A DNA stretch of 64,000 nt from Clitoria ternatea (GCA_037962975.1 CM075672.1:55250501-55314500); one strand, 5' to 3'; positions 24,701 through 38,200 are shown, numbered from the stretch's first letter. Notes: generated by a model from the sequence alone, not told the origin. Translations and numbers: made by a program.

Positions 24701-24853
24701 GACCAATTCTCACACCTCCGTGACACAATTATCTACAACTTTCATGAAGAAGTCGGAGGCTAAAAATGTCATTAAGGTGCCTAAACAGGCCAGAAACAGC
24801 AAAGAAAACAGACCAATTGGAAAAATAGCACAACAGCGGCCATAACAGGGCTC

Positions 24854-25027
24854 TGAATCGATTCAGGCTCGTGTGAATCGATTCAAGCATCCCAAAATCT
24901 CAAAATTTGACAAACAGAGGGCCATGAATCGATTCAAACTCGTATGAATCGATTCAAACGCCCCTGGAGCCCACAATAGTGAAAACAACACCTCTTGAAT
25001 CGATTCAAAGGGTCTTGAATCGATTCA
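24854..25027. repeat. ATCGAT palindrome pairs in C 3' LTR
   Basis: Three pairs of the perfect palindrome TGAATCGATTCA start at 24854/24874, 24925/24945 and 24996/25016. Each pair is exactly 20 bp apart with an unrelated 8-bp spacer. The pairs themselves are 71 bp apart in both cases. Confidence 0.95.
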
Positions 25028-26111
25028 AGACAGCCCTGCTGCTGTTTTTATGCAGAACAACACCAAAATTTCAACTTCCAATCACCCATTCTCATTCAAT
25101 TCAAATCCAATGACCTTCAAAATTTGTCACAAGCTAAAATATATTATTTGTGACGTGTGGCCACCGGCCTCACTCAGAAATTCTCAAAATTGAGGGACTT
25201 ATGCACATAAATACGTTTTACCCATTTAGAGGCACTTTTATGCAACTCAAGGGCCTATTCTCAATGGAATTGGCCCATTCCAATTCCTACAAGTCATAAA
25301 CTACATATATAGGCTATTGGAACTATCGCATGCCATCAAGACCACATAAAACTCTATTTGGCTCTATGAGCTCCTCAATTATGCATAAACCTCAAACTTA
25401 TCACCAATACCATCACAATGGCTATCACATTCAATGCCAATCATCCGCATAAATTCTCAATTCACAAAACGCATACTTTATCCCCTAAAGGATGGTTCAT
25501 TAACATGTACATATTTCAACCTCTCATGGGTTATTCATCATCATATATACACATACATTATCATCAATAGCCAACAATTTGCCATTCATATCATTTCACT
25601 ATAAACATGGCATATATCAAGGTCTACTTACTCATCAACTCAAGCATCTATTTCCTTAATCCTTTATCAATAGCTTGCAACCATTTTTAACATCATCATA
25701 AATATCAACAATCCAATTTAATTCCTCCAACCTCATTAATCAACACCAATGCTTCAAACATTCATCTCCTCATATAAAATCATTCTTAAGACATCAATAA
25801 TCATCAAAATCACCTATTTAGCTAAGACCCCCAATTTATCATACTTAGGATTTCCTCAAAGCTCAATAATCATTTCCAATAACCATTAATCTCCATCATT
25901 AACAACACCCATACACATATTATCATGGGTTTTCACTAAAAACCATTTTTCATGGCATTATTACTCATTTCCCCCAAATCTTATAATTAGGGTTCCATTA
26001 ATAATCTAACAATAATCATAAATAATCATCATCTTCCATCATTAAACACTAAATTTTCGTGTACCCCTCAACACCCACACAAAAACACATATTTCTCATA
26101 CCCCACTTAGG

Positions 26112-26121
26112 GTTTTATATA
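26112..26121 (-). promoter_or_regulatory. TATA-like element in C LTR
   Basis: TATATAAAAC on the minus strand lies about 720 bp into the LTR and is kept in the 5' LTR at 53770-53779. This is a compositional guess only. Confidence 0.3.
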
Positions 26122-26838
26122 AAAATAGCTTCTACCAATAACCCACATACATAAACCACTCTTCCAACACCTACAACTTATAACCAAAGGTTCAAGCTCT
26201 TGAGAAATGGTAAGAAGCTTACCTCATGAGAAGAAAATGGGTAGCTCCCAAGAAAAGGAGAGGGCCACACGAAAATGGAAGAGAAGAGAGAGAAGGGTTC
26301 CAGCTACAAGCTTCTCCTTCAAGCTCCCAAGAAGATGAAAATGGTGGAGGAGGAGAGGGCCACCATTAGCTTAGGGTTTTGAGGAGAAGAAGAAGAAGAA
26401 GAAGAAGAGGAGAAGGAGAAGTGATGAAGAGAAGAGAATATGGAGGAGGAGAAGAAGAAGTGGCGTGAAAATTAAGAGAAGGGGAGGGATTTTTATTTTA
26501 AAGTTTAGCCCTCATTAATAATTTCTCCGTTTTATAATACATAGGTTCTCTGTTCGGGCTCAATACTATATCCAAAAATTATTCCGAATATAGATTCGCA
26601 TTCCCATTAATATTCTTAACAGCCCTGACCAAAGGCATCTCAATCGGAGATACTTGGTCCAACACTCATATTCTAATCGGGTATAATTTCCTCTCCTTAA
26701 ATCTTAATAAATCATAATTATCCATAATAAATCCTAATTTAATCATTCCAATATTTTTGGGACACAAATCCTTTCATTTACAATCATTTATTATTCATTC
26801 TCCTTAATTATTCATTTTTATAAAATTCGGGATGTTAC

Positions 26839-26862
26839 AATTCACCCCACCTAAAAAGAATT
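26839..26862 (-). other. Polypurine tract of element C
   Basis: On the minus strand AGGTGGGGTGAATTG ends at the LTR start TGTAACATCCC. The bases just upstream (TTTCGAGGACGAAATTC) are shared with elements A and D, tying C to the Tekay family. Confidence 0.8.
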
Positions 26863-29422
26863 TCGTCCTCGAAATTCAGCATCGATATACATGTCACAAG
26901 GCCATACCTCAGGCCACACCATCGAGGTTCAACGACACCATAGAATAACATTGGACTTCCCAAAGTCCATCAAGACATGTTCATCATCACATCATCATTC
27001 CTAACATAAAATTTCCATATCAAGTGTGTCATATATCATTATTTACATCTCACCCAATATAGCTCGCATGTTCATACTCGGTATGACCAGATAGGCTCAA
27101 TACATTCACCATAAGCAGTTACAATCTCTACACCTGCCCGGCCTTTGTGTTGCTGCATCCGACATACAGGAAGGCATCCCAATCCTGTAGTGGTTACCAC
27201 AAACACATGAAGTCGGCGCATAAGTGCATGTTGCCACGATGCCTATGGCATGTAAGGCCGTATCGGGACTAATACTTCGTATTCCCATTGCTCATATCGG
27301 TCACACATATTCAAGCGATACCATTCCTTATAAGACTTGGTGACAATCCTCACCAGTCCACAGCTAACATATTCATACTCCATTGTCATTCTACAATTAA
27401 TTTGGCATCCATCATGCCATATCAATCATCAAATCTCAATTATCTTCACCATGAATTGGTGTACCAACTATAAATTTTTCAATCATCACAGGGTAAATAC
27501 CCCATCTTTGGGTTTCATCCATCCAAATCCATGCTCAAATAGCTTAAAAATCTTGTCTCACTTATATATTTGTTGGCTATAAATCAATTCAAGCCTTACA
27601 AGATTCACCAAACTCTTATTAAGTAGGCTACTTAACCGCATAATAAGCCTTCACATTAGGGATTCTCCTCATAAATCATAACTAAAGTCCACAAATTAAA
27701 CATATAACTCACATCATATCACATCACTATGTGGTCTCTATCATTAATATAGCACTCTTCAAATAAAATAGGGGGGTAATGACCCGATCAAATTTCTATT
27801 CACCAATTCACATTCACACATGTAATCCATAATTATTCCAATGATCATAGTCTCTAGGGCACACAATTTAGCCTAAAATCACTTTGTAAAATCATATACC
27901 ATAATCAATTCCAATTATACCCCAAATTCAACATTATTATTCATTAATCATCAGGGGTTACATTTATTATTCGTATTCCATCACATATTAGCTCTAGCTT
28001 CAACAACGTATTTCACAATTAATTTCGTTATGGCTTAACCATTCATAAGGTTCGATCAATCAATAGACTTAGGAAGTCTAAGGGTCACCTGGTACCCATT
28101 GTGGAGTTCTCACATACCACACAACATCATTAGATATGGCTCACAAAAACAACATAGAGCCTAGACCGCCATAGGGTCCAATTATGTTAATTCTCTAGAA
28201 CATTTAATCATTTGAGATCATGCCAATCAATAGGGTCACCACACCTAGAGGCCTACATCAAATTAATCATCCACTCGGTTTTCACACATCAAAACTGAGA
28301 CACAACCCCAATCTAACACGTATTCGATTTCACATTTAATCACATATCACATATTCAAATTCCCACTCTAAGGAAATACAACAAATCACTTGTATCATTC
28401 CATATATAAGGCTCTTGTGCCAAAGGATATAAAATCCATCCTTCACAAATGGCACAACCAATCATTTAGATTCAAACATACTCATACTAAGGAATTACTC
28501 AATATTATTCATTCATTCAACTCAAGCATGTGAGTTTCATTTCATTTAACAAGCATTCCTTGGCTAAACGCCACAAGCATAATGCATATAAGAGACCCAA
28601 CCAACAATTTATATATAAGGTGCGCATGCACATCAAGGTCTCAATAGGTATGGTCTACTACCATATCAATTTCTTTCTCTATACCTCCTATCCATAATCA
28701 ACACACGGCATAGGTCCATCATTAAATCAATGCATAACTAACATACCATATCCATGATCACACATGGTACAAATTCATCATCATATCGATTCATATCTCA
28801 TATTTCATATTCATATCTCAATATTTCATTTCCATGATTAACATCCAGCATGGATCTATTGTCAAATCAATTTGCATGATATATATCAACATCAATGCAC
28901 AATAATAATATATTCGTCATTTGAAGGTAATAGGGTAAGGAACTTGGCCGGTCTTGCACAATAAATACATCCATCACATATTGAGAAAATCCATCCACTT
29001 ATATTCGATCTCATAATTCATTCATAATTATCAATGAGTAACTAGGCTCCATAAGTGCATCGCATAACCTCAATGATAAGAGTATACTCCCAAAAAACAT
29101 TAATCCCAACTCAATATTAATGATTCACAAGAATTCCTCAATAAGTAATTATGCCCTCGTAATCAATTCATATTCCTTAGTCAACTAATCATTCACATTT
29201 CTACATAGGGCAATCAATACCTTAACATATCATCATTCTCTATATAATTATCATTCTTACTTTATACAAAACAACCATATTCCAATGATGAGCATCCCGC
29301 TCCAAAGATCACTATAAGTATCTCACCATTGAGCAATTATGCTCCAATCATCCATAATATCAAATCCTCACAGAGCACCCATGCTCTGGTAGTAACCAAT
29401 AACTCCAATTCTGAGCAAAATA
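26863..29422 (-). other. Non-coding internal region of element C
   Basis: About 2.6 kb of AT-rich DNA has no frame above about 80 codons and no gag, protease, RT or integrase motif on either strand. It has short ATTTCAT/TCATAT-rich repeats near 28790-28860. It joins the primer site directly to the polypurine-tract segment, so coding DNA was lost or replaced, not split by an insertion. Confidence 0.75.
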
Positions 29423-29435
29423 TGCTGTGATACCA
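29423..29435 (-). other. Primer binding site of element C
   Basis: TGGTATCACAGCA on the minus strand sits three bases from the LTR edge. It differs from the canonical iMet site TGGTATCAGAGCA by one base. Confidence 0.82.
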
Positions 29436-29438
29436 GAT

Positions 29439-30980
29439 TATAACACCCCTGATTTTCTGTACTCGAATCCTGATATGATCGACATAATTAATAAAAATTG
29501 CGAATAAATTTTTCGCGTTTGAAAATATTTCTAAGACATCACCATGACCACATCATGACCCAAATCACAGAAAAACCAGAGAGTGAGATTATAAAACCTG
29601 AAGCTGGATCGATAAATAAATTGCCCATAACGGTATACGAAAATAATAGAGTTTACAGCGGAAGAAGAATATGTATACCGGGCACACGCCTAGTCCCATA
29701 TATGACGATATGAGAAAAAGCTTGGTAAAACACGCAATGGCATATCGTAAGCCTAATCGACATCCATCATCCTTTTACATAATTATATAAGCATGTAATG
29801 CCTAAGATATAATTACATATACATAAATATATTCATCTACATTCGGGGATCTTCTCCCGACTATCACAACCATCAATTAACATCATTCAATTTCAATCCT
29901 TCTAATACACATCAAATCATCTCTTACATTCTATATATATATATATCATTCATCAATTCAATGGAGTAACTTATACATACTCAAAATCTCTAAATCATCT
30001 ATACAATCATATACAATTTATTCATTACACAAGAATCCATAAATGATGCCGGCCAAGGCACTTCCATTACCACTATTTACCTTCACCCAAGCTTTAATTG
30101 AAATCCGAACTCATCCCATGGTAACCTACATCACAATGCTAAAAAGGAGACCACATTGGAGAGTGAGTTATACATTCAAAATGATGAATAATATATATAT
30201 TGTGATCATGTGTATATGCATACAATGTCATGTGTGCTCTGCTATCAAAATATTAAATTATCATTCATTCATTACCTCATTATTCACAATAGGCATACAA
30301 GCCTCATGAATCGCAATTCATATCATAAATAAGCACAAGCACATACATAATCATATACACAATCACCAGCCACTTATCAACAAGGGCATTCATATTCATT
30401 ATCATCATTAATCGTAAACAGTCACACCCTTCAACACATTGGGCCGTAAATACAGTTCGTCATATTCACATCATTTCGTTTATTCATATATTCTCTTACT
30501 TTTATGTGGTCTTCCATTATATTAACTTCTCATCTCATCAACACCAATACCATCATCTCAATCATCATCAATCATCATCATATTCTGGCATATCTCCATG
30601 CTATATGCAAATGCTCTTATGGCTAATGCATATGCACAATGGAATAATCAACAACAAATGCGGATCCGACTGTGGGAATAAACACCAAGTTATGGGTCAA
30701 GCATAGGTGTGCTACTATGCCCCTACTGCAGTAGTAAAATGTGTACACATATCTCAAAGCATGCATGCATCTCGACAACATCTTTTTCTGGTACCAAACC
30801 GCTATCGTCCATCTATAGCACTAGTCACCCTGTGACTTGCGGATCAACAACATGGCCTCACTTGCCAAAAGTGCTACGGGCCTCTCCCGAACACATATCG
30901 AGAGAGCCGTGCCCCGTCGGACATCGAGGTAACTCGCTCACTATAGAGCCACCTGCCCACTGGGCCTACCACATAGGGTG
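29439..30980 (-). repeat. 5' LTR of element C, left part
   Basis: This part matches 21731-23270 with few differences and stops at the D insertion, where GGGTG (30976-30980) is the target duplication. It is the inner end of the 5' LTR because the primer site lies to its left. It carries the same 71-residue open frame as the other LTR (29498 against 21790), which is an LTR by-product. Confidence 0.92.
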
Positions 30981-31201
30981 TGTAACATCCCAGTTCTGAA
31001 GTTAGATACCGAATAAAAATTAAATGATAAGAAATTGAAAGTAAAGTAAAGAATTAGTTGTTAATCATAATCAATATAGCCTGAGAGTTAATGACAAGTT
31101 AATTGGACTTAATTGATGGGATGTGGCTGTCTGTGATTGGCGGAAGGTGTGAGTGGACTGCGACTCACGCTTTCCCATCCCACTCCTTCTCCTCGCATAC
31201 G

Positions 31202-31209
31202 TATATAGG
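31202..31209 (+). promoter_or_regulatory. TATA-like box of D LTR
   Basis: TATATAGG lies about 220 bp into the LTR and is followed by a CT-rich leader. In the 3' LTR it reads TATATATG (38794-38801). Confidence 0.4.
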
Positions 31210-33513
31210 TGCATATTCAGTATCACCGTGGGTGCAAAACTTCTCCCACTACTTCATCCTCTCTTTTTCTTCTTCGTCTCCATCTTCTTTCCTTTCCCCT
31301 GTTTCTGTTTGTCACGATGATAGTGCAGGAAGAAGGTCAGAGCCCCGACAGGTGAAGGACGATCGTTGAAGTAGAGGAAGAACAACACTCCAACCCCGAA
31401 CCAAGTGCAGAGTACGACGGAGTGGAGAAAGGCTGAACGAATCAATAGAAGGGCGTCAGATTCAACGTCGAAGAGCAGAAAAAGCTTCTTGAAGTTCCTT
31501 TCGTAGGTAGGGGGCGCTTGCATGTCAAATGCATGGTCCACAAACGGTACCGGATGAATGTTCTGCTTGAGTGTATGTGCATGTGTTTGTGATGATTAGA
31601 TCCTATGCATGATTGAAGATTCTGGATTCCGTGTGTTTTATAGTGGTTAAACAGTAAATGCTTGTAATCTAGATGGTGGTGAAGTAGTATGTTAGTATTG
31701 ATAATGACAAATGATATGCATGGTTCTATCTTTGTTAACACTGTGAGAATATGAATGTGTGCTCGTTAGTTGATCTGTCAGATGCTATTACTTTGATTGC
31801 TGATGGTTGTACATATTGGTGTAAATAATAAAGCGAATAAAGGCTGCATTGAATCTGTTCCTACTTAATGGTTACGAAGGAGGTATCGGTGGTGTGATGA
31901 CGCTTGCTGGTAAATGCATTTAGCTGCATGTGTAAGAGTGGGATGACCCGTGAAAGGTCAAGAGCCCGAGGGAATGACTTCCAGTTACAGACCTCGGCTA
32001 GATTCCGAAGGAGCTCGTGGTAGCCGTAGGAGCTAGAGAAGAGTCTCAAGACGCCAATGGGAGGCCGGTACCACGCGGGAAGAGCTGAAGGACGAGGGGC
32101 CAGGAGAGGGGAAAACTGTAACAGAAAGTCATCACTCGAGTCGGATCCGCAGGCATGCATGTAGATATGAGGTTGATTAGAGTAGTACGTATAACGTGTG
32201 TGGAGTGTTATGAATGATTTCCGAGTGTGGGGGGTACCTGTGTCTGTTGTATGTATGTCATAAATATTATTTTGCCGTGCCTAACCTTAATTAATCTGAA
32301 AACGATTGAATGGATGTGAATGTGCATACTGACACTGATACCGAGTCCTTGATTGTCTTTTTACATGTAAAAGCTCACCCCTGCAGTGGCTACATTTTCA
32401 GTGAACATCTCTCGGAATGAAGGATGAAGGAGGAGCCGAGTGCAGGACAATGAATCTGAGCGCTATTGGAACTTATATCTACATGTATATATGTATATAT
32501 GTATATATACTGTGTATAACGTTTTGTTAAGCCTTGGCCGGCTCATGTTTTGGTTTTAGTCCTTACGTTAAAACTTGAACAGCTTCGGGTAATAGAAGTC
32601 ATGATGAAGTTCTTGTAATTATATGAATGCTTTCGTTTACATATGTATATGTTGTGTGTTCTTCTATACTGTAAGTGATGTTTGAGCGGTGAAAAAGAAT
32701 TTATGAGTATGTCTTATGAGCGTAGGAGGTTAGTGTGCTTATGGGTGGCTGTGAAGCCGAGTGGTTCCGAGTGAAAGGTTATATGTAAGCCGAGTGAGAA
32801 AGAGCTCGTACTCCTGAGTAGGAAGATTCTAAGTGGTCCCCGTCTGAGGAAGGAGCCAATGGGGTGAATTGGATTGGAATATACTCTAAGCGTAGGGTAA
32901 TTATAATTCGAGTGATCAAATGGTAGTATGCTGAGTGAGTCAGTCGCTATTCCCCGAATGAATATAGGCCTGAGGATTTCCGAGTAAAAGTAAGTATGAA
33001 ATCCCGAGTGAGGAAGAGTTGGTATTTCCCGAGTGAAAACCTCGAGTGATTCCCTTCTGAGAGAGGAGTTTGAATGGTGGTTTAGAGTGGATTGGATCTT
33101 AAGTGTAAGGCATCGGTAACCCGAGTGAAAGATGTAAAGTCCAAGTGAGGATTGGTATCCCGAGTGGTTGGGTTTCGAATAAGTCCGAGTGGGACTTAAC
33201 TACCTGATTTCCCGAGTGAATGAGTGAATGTGCTCCGAATAATGGATAGGAAATGTGACCCGATTGTGTTAAGGTTGGAGTGCGTCGAGTGATGTTTGAA
33301 TAGGATATATTCCGAGTGAGAAGGAGTTTTGGAATCCGAGTGGGATAACCCTCAGTTCCCGAGTAGAGTATAAGTGTGGCCGTATGGATAAAATTGAAAG
33401 GCTAAGTTATGGAGTTCCGAACGGACTTAGGAATGAACTTTCGAGTGGACTTAGTCGGTTACCGAGTGTATGGATGCCCCGATGCCGAGTGATGAATTTA
33501 CCGTGTGAGGCTT

Positions 33514-33660
33514 TTCGCTTCAGCGAATGAAGGATCCGCTCCAGCGAATGTGTGTTTGGGAAGGCTTTTGCGTTGGCATCGCTTAAGCAGATTGTGCCTC
33601 GCCCGAGCGACTAGAGCTGTTTCGCCCAGGCGCTGATGTGTTTCGCTGAACCGAATGGGT
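33514..33660. repeat. CGCT..AGCG palindrome pairs in D LTR
   Basis: TTCGCTTCAGCGAA (33514) and TCCGCTCCAGCGAA (33535) are 21 bp apart. Pairs near 33578/33598 and 33621/33642 are 20 and 21 bp apart. The cluster lies 165-310 bp before the LTR's 3' end and is kept in the 3' LTR near 50610-50750. Confidence 0.88.
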
Positions 33661-33828
33661 CGGTTCCAGCATTATTCCTTCCGCTGATTGCTATGTGTGT
33701 GAATGCTCTTTTATTTCCCTTGCCTTCTTTCTTTTTTCTATGCCGATTGACCAATGGTTGATTTTGTGAAAAAAAAAAATTCCCTGTTTCTGGATTTATT
33801 ATTTATTAAAAATTTGGGTGTTACATTT

Positions 33829-33841
33829 TGGTATCAGAGCA
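33829..33841 (+). other. Primer binding site of element D
   Basis: TGGTATCAGAGCA lies three bases after the 5' LTR. It is complementary to initiator-Met tRNA. Confidence 0.93.
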
Positions 33842-34105
33842 GACCGAAAGGTCCAAGGCCAAGGTATGCTTACCGAGTGTAAGCGGTTGTGTGTTTTCTG
33901 ACTAAATGGTCATAATTGTTGTGATGTTAGTTGAACCTGATTGATATTGGCTTATGGATAGGAGGTTGTTTCCTCCTGGTCCGATTGTGTGTGTAACCTG
34001 GAGGAATGATATAATGTGCTAAACTACTGAATGTTAGACTGAAAACCCGATCGGTAGTAAGTGGCTCGGTATACTTATCCTCGAATGTTGATTTCAGGAT
34101 AAGGA

Positions 34106-35255
34106 ATGAGGCATCGCCAAAGCATGGAGGCTATAGCCACAGCATTCCAACGCTTTGCGGACGTGTTTGAAAGGCAGGGCCAGACTCGAGCTAAGGATGG
34201 CCACGTGTTGGACCGCTTCCTGAAGAGGAAGCCGAGTGAGTTTCAGGGAGGACGTAATCCGGAGGCAGCTTTTAAATGGACTCAGGAACTGGAGAGGATT
34301 TTTGGGGGTCTTCGTTGTACCGAGGCCCAAAAGGTGGAATGTGTAGTGTATATGCTGCGAGATGAAGCGGAGAACTGGTGGAAGATAGCCAGAAGCTGAT
34401 TCCCTGATGATGATGCTCAGCTGACATGGAACGATTTTAAGACATGCTTCTTAGAGAAATACTTCCCCGACACAGTGAGGAGTCAGAAGGAGCTGGAGAT
34501 TATGGAGTTGAAGCAAGGCTCCATGACTGTGGAAGAATACGCGACAAGATTCGAGGAGTTGTGCCTATTCTACCCACCCTTCCAACAACCTGGGACGGAG
34601 AGATCGAAGTGCCTTAAGTTTGAGAATGGATTAAGATCAGATGTTAAGAGGGACTGCAGATACCATGAGATACGGAGTTTCCCTACATTGGTGAATAAAT
34701 GTAGGATATTTGAAGAAGATGACAAGGCCAACTCGGGCCAGAGCAGCAGAGCTAACCAGTATCTGAGGCCTCAGCAGTCACGTTTCAAGAGGCCAGGGAA
34801 CGTAGGAAGAAATGAACCCTTCACTAGATATCAGGGTCGCGGTGACCGAGGGAGACAGATGAGTGGACGACCCAGGTATGGTAAGTGTTTTAAATATGGT
34901 GGCGACCACTTTGCTCAGAGTTGCAATAATACCGATGTTAAGTGTCTTCACTACAGGAATAGGGGACACATTCACCCTGACTGCCCCCAGCTCCGTCAAA
35001 CAAATGCTAGTGTGCGTCAAGGAGGGTTCCAGGTGAAGAGCAATAGGAATGATGGACAGAACTCACGGGGCGGAAACAACAGAGCTAGAGGGAATATGAT
35101 GGTTGCCCCAAATATCAGGAGGAGAGACACCGACCAACCAGCCACTGGAAGAGTCTACGCCATCAACGCAGAAGAAGTCGCACAAGCAAATGACTTAGTA
35201 CAATGTAAGTGCTCACTCGGTAGATACACACTTAGTGTAGTTTTTGATTCTGGAG
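34106..35255 (+). pseudogene. gag: Element D gag and start of protease, broken
   Basis: ATG at 34106 opens a gag nearly identical to that of element A at its N-terminus. TGA at 34397-34399 replaces an Arg CGA. The frame then continues in phase to the protease, where one base is missing after 35255 inside the FDSG active-site segment, causing a frameshift. Both CCHC knuckles have Tyr in place of the second Cys (CFKYGGDHFAQSC and CLHYRNRGHIHPDC). The linker around the knuckles differs from element A much more than its surroundings do. Confidence 0.92.
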
Positions 35256-38200
35256 TACCCACTCCTTCATAGCTGATGATTGTGTAAAACGTTTGAAATT
35301 ACCGACCGTGGAAATGGATCAGATTTTGGAAGTAGCCAATCCGACTGGTCCTAAGGTACTGACCTCATCAATGTGCAAAGAAGTGACGTTCGAATTATGC
35401 GGTCGGAGTTTCACTTTCGACTTGGTGTGCATACCCTTGAAGGATCTTGATATCGTGCTCGGAGTAGATTGGCTTTCAGCTAACAAGGTGTTAGTGGATT
35501 GTAGAAACCGAAGGATAATTTTCCCGAGACAGCACCATGAGGATTGCACAGCACAAGGTATAACTCAACTATTCATGATGCTTTGTCTAACCGAGGGAGA
35601 GAGTAAAACCCGAGTGAACGAAATCCCGATTGTCTGTGAATTTCCAGAATTGTTCCCTGAAGACGTACCGAGTGTCCCTCCCAATAGGGAAGTCGAATTC
35701 TCTATAGACTTGATCCCTGGGGCCGAGCCAGCCTCCTGTGCACCTTATAGAATGTCCCCAACTGAATTGGCCGAGCTGAAGAAACAAGTAGATGAGTTAC
35801 TCGGAAAACAATTCATTAGGCCGAGTGTATCACCATGGGGCGTACCTATGCTGCTTGTTAAGAAGAAGGATGGCACCATGAGACTTTGTATAGATTACCG
35901 ACAGCTGAACAAACTCACAATTAAGAATCGTTACCCGTTGCCCAGAATTGATGACTTAATTGACCAACTGCGTGGAGCCTCAGTCTTCTCAAAGATCGAC
36001 CTACGATTGGGATATCACCAAATCCGAGTGAAGGACTCGAATATCCCAAAAACTGCCTTTAGGACTCGGTATGGCCACTACGAGTATGTAGTGATGCCGT
36101 TCGGTGTGACAAACGCCCCTGTTATCTTCATGAATTACATGAACAACATATTCCACCCCTATTTAGACCGATTCGTAGTTGTTTTCATTGATGACATCCT
36201 AGTCTATTCTAAGACTTCCGAGGAGCATGAAGAACACCTCCGAGCGGTACTCCAAGTGTTAAGGGAGAAGCAGTTGTTCGCGAAGCTTTCAAAGTGCGAA
36301 TTCTGGATGAATAAGATCCACTTCCTCGGACATGTAATTTCCGAGCAAGGTGTCTCGGTGGACCCTTCGAAGGTGACAGCTATAATGGCATGGGAGAGAC
36401 CCAAGTCGGTCTCAGAGATAAGGAGTTTTATGGGCCTGGCAGGTTATTATAGAAGGTTCATTGAAGGTTTTTCTAAGCTGGCGTTACCACTAACTAAATT
36501 GACTCGGAAAAACATTCCCTTCGTGTGGAGTCCCGAGTGCGAGAGCAGCTTCCGAGAGCTGAAGAACAAGTTGACGACTGCGCCAGTGCTGGCATTACCC
36601 GACTTACAAGAAAGCTTTGTAGTTTATTGTGATGCATCAGGACTCGGATTAGGATGCGTGCTCATGCAGAAAGATCGAGTGATAGCGTATGCCTCTCGGC
36701 AATTAAGACTTCACGAGCAGCATTATCCGACCCACGATTTGGAGTTGGCAGCTGTGGTGTTTGCACTAAAAATTTGGAGGCATTATTTGTACGGGTCCAG
36801 ATTTGAAGTATACAGTGATCACAAGAGCCTTAAATACCTATTTGACCAAAAAGAGCTGAACATGAGGCAGAGGAGATGGATAGAATTCTTAAAGGACTAC
36901 GATTTCGAGCTGAAATACCATCCGGGTAAGGCAAATGTCGTTGCCGATGTGTTGAGTCAGAAATCCCTCCATATGGCAACAATGATGGCAAGAGAAGTGG
37001 AGTTGTTGGAGCAGTTCCGAGACATGAACTTACATGTTGACACCCCCTCCTCTCGGAAAATAGCAATCGGTACATTAAGAATCGCCAATGAATTCCTGAA
37101 GTCCGTGTACGAGCAGCAGCAGTCAGACTCTTACTTGGCTGAGATGAAGAAGATGCAGGCCAAGGGAAAGGATTTGTCCTTGACCGAGGGATCAGATGGG
37201 ATCTTCCGAGTGAAAGACAGGATATACGTTCCGAGTGAGAAAGGATTAAGGAAAATGGTGCTTGATGAAGCTCATAAGAGCCTCCTCTGTATTCACCCGG
37301 GTACCACGAAGATGTACCATGACCTGAAGAAACAGTTCTGGTGGCTCGGACTAAAGAGGAATGTGGCAGAATACGTGGCTCGGTGTATTACTTGTCAGAA
37401 ATCAAAAGTGGAGCACCAGAAGCCGTACGGTGCAATGCAGCCCCTGGAGATTCCCGTGTGGAAATGGGACTCGATTGCTATGGATTTTGTCATGGGATTG
37501 CCCAAAAACCGAGCGGGCCATGATGTGATTTGGGTCATTGTTGACCGACTGACGAAGAGTGCACACTTCCTGCCTGTGAACATGAAGTACCCGATGCATA
37601 AATTGGCACGGATTTACGTTCATGAGATTATCCGACTGCATGGTATACCAACTTCCATCGTATCGGATAGGGATCCTAGGTTCACGTCCCGGTTTTGGAC
37701 CAGCCTGCATCAAGAAATGGGCACTAAACTTTGGCTTAGTTCTGCCTACCACCCCTAATCGGATGGACAATCTGAGCGGACGATTCAAAGTTTAGAAGAT
37801 TTATTAAGAGCGTGTGTATTAGAGCACGGAGGAGATTGGGAACAGTACCTCCCCTTGATTGAGTTTACGTACAATAACAGCCATTATAACAGCATTGGCA
37901 TGGCACCCTACAAAGCACTATATGGACGAAGATGCCGAACCCCACTTTGCTGGTCGGAAATGGGTGAGAGTCTGCTATTGGGACCAGACATTGTAAAGCA
38001 AACCACAGAGCAGATCCGAGTGATACAGGGAAAAATGAAGGCATCTCAAGACAGGCAGAAGAGTTACCATGACAACCGTACCAAACCATTGGAATTTTTA
38101 GTCGGAGACAGAGTGTTTTTGAGGACTTCTCCGAGTAAAGAAGTCGGACGAGCCTTGAAAGGCAGAAAGTTAAGCCCTCGATACATTGGACCTTATGAGG

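Larger units (their letters stand above)
21731..26838 (-). repeat. 3' LTR of element C (5.1 kb)
   Basis: The LTR runs on the plus strand from TATAACACCCC to GGGATGTTACA and lies beside a polypurine tract, so it is the 3' copy. It includes a CCGGCCAAGGC motif (22342), phrases rich in short inverted repeats at 23100-23400, ATCGAT palindrome pairs at 24854-25027 and a GAA-rich tract near 26375-26460. All small open frames recur in the partner LTR. Confidence 0.93.
30981..33825 (+). repeat. 5' LTR of element D
   Basis: The LTR is 2,845 bp, TGTAACATCCC to GGGTGTTACA. A TATA-like box lies at 31202. The leader phrase TCAAATGCATGG is at 31525, AAGCTCACCCCTGCAGTGG near 32370 and CCTTGGCCGGCTCATG near 32534. 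The 3' third carries many CCGAGTG heptamers (32755-33495) and then CGCT..AGCG palindromes (33514-33660). Confidence 0.95.

Noticed and set aside
26375..26460. GAA-rich tract as a regulatory GAGA element
   Set aside because: Simple microsatellite differing in length between the two C LTRs; nothing else supports a regulatory role.
33829..33841. tRNA gene
   Set aside because: Only the short complement of initiator tRNA used as a primer site; no cloverleaf around it.
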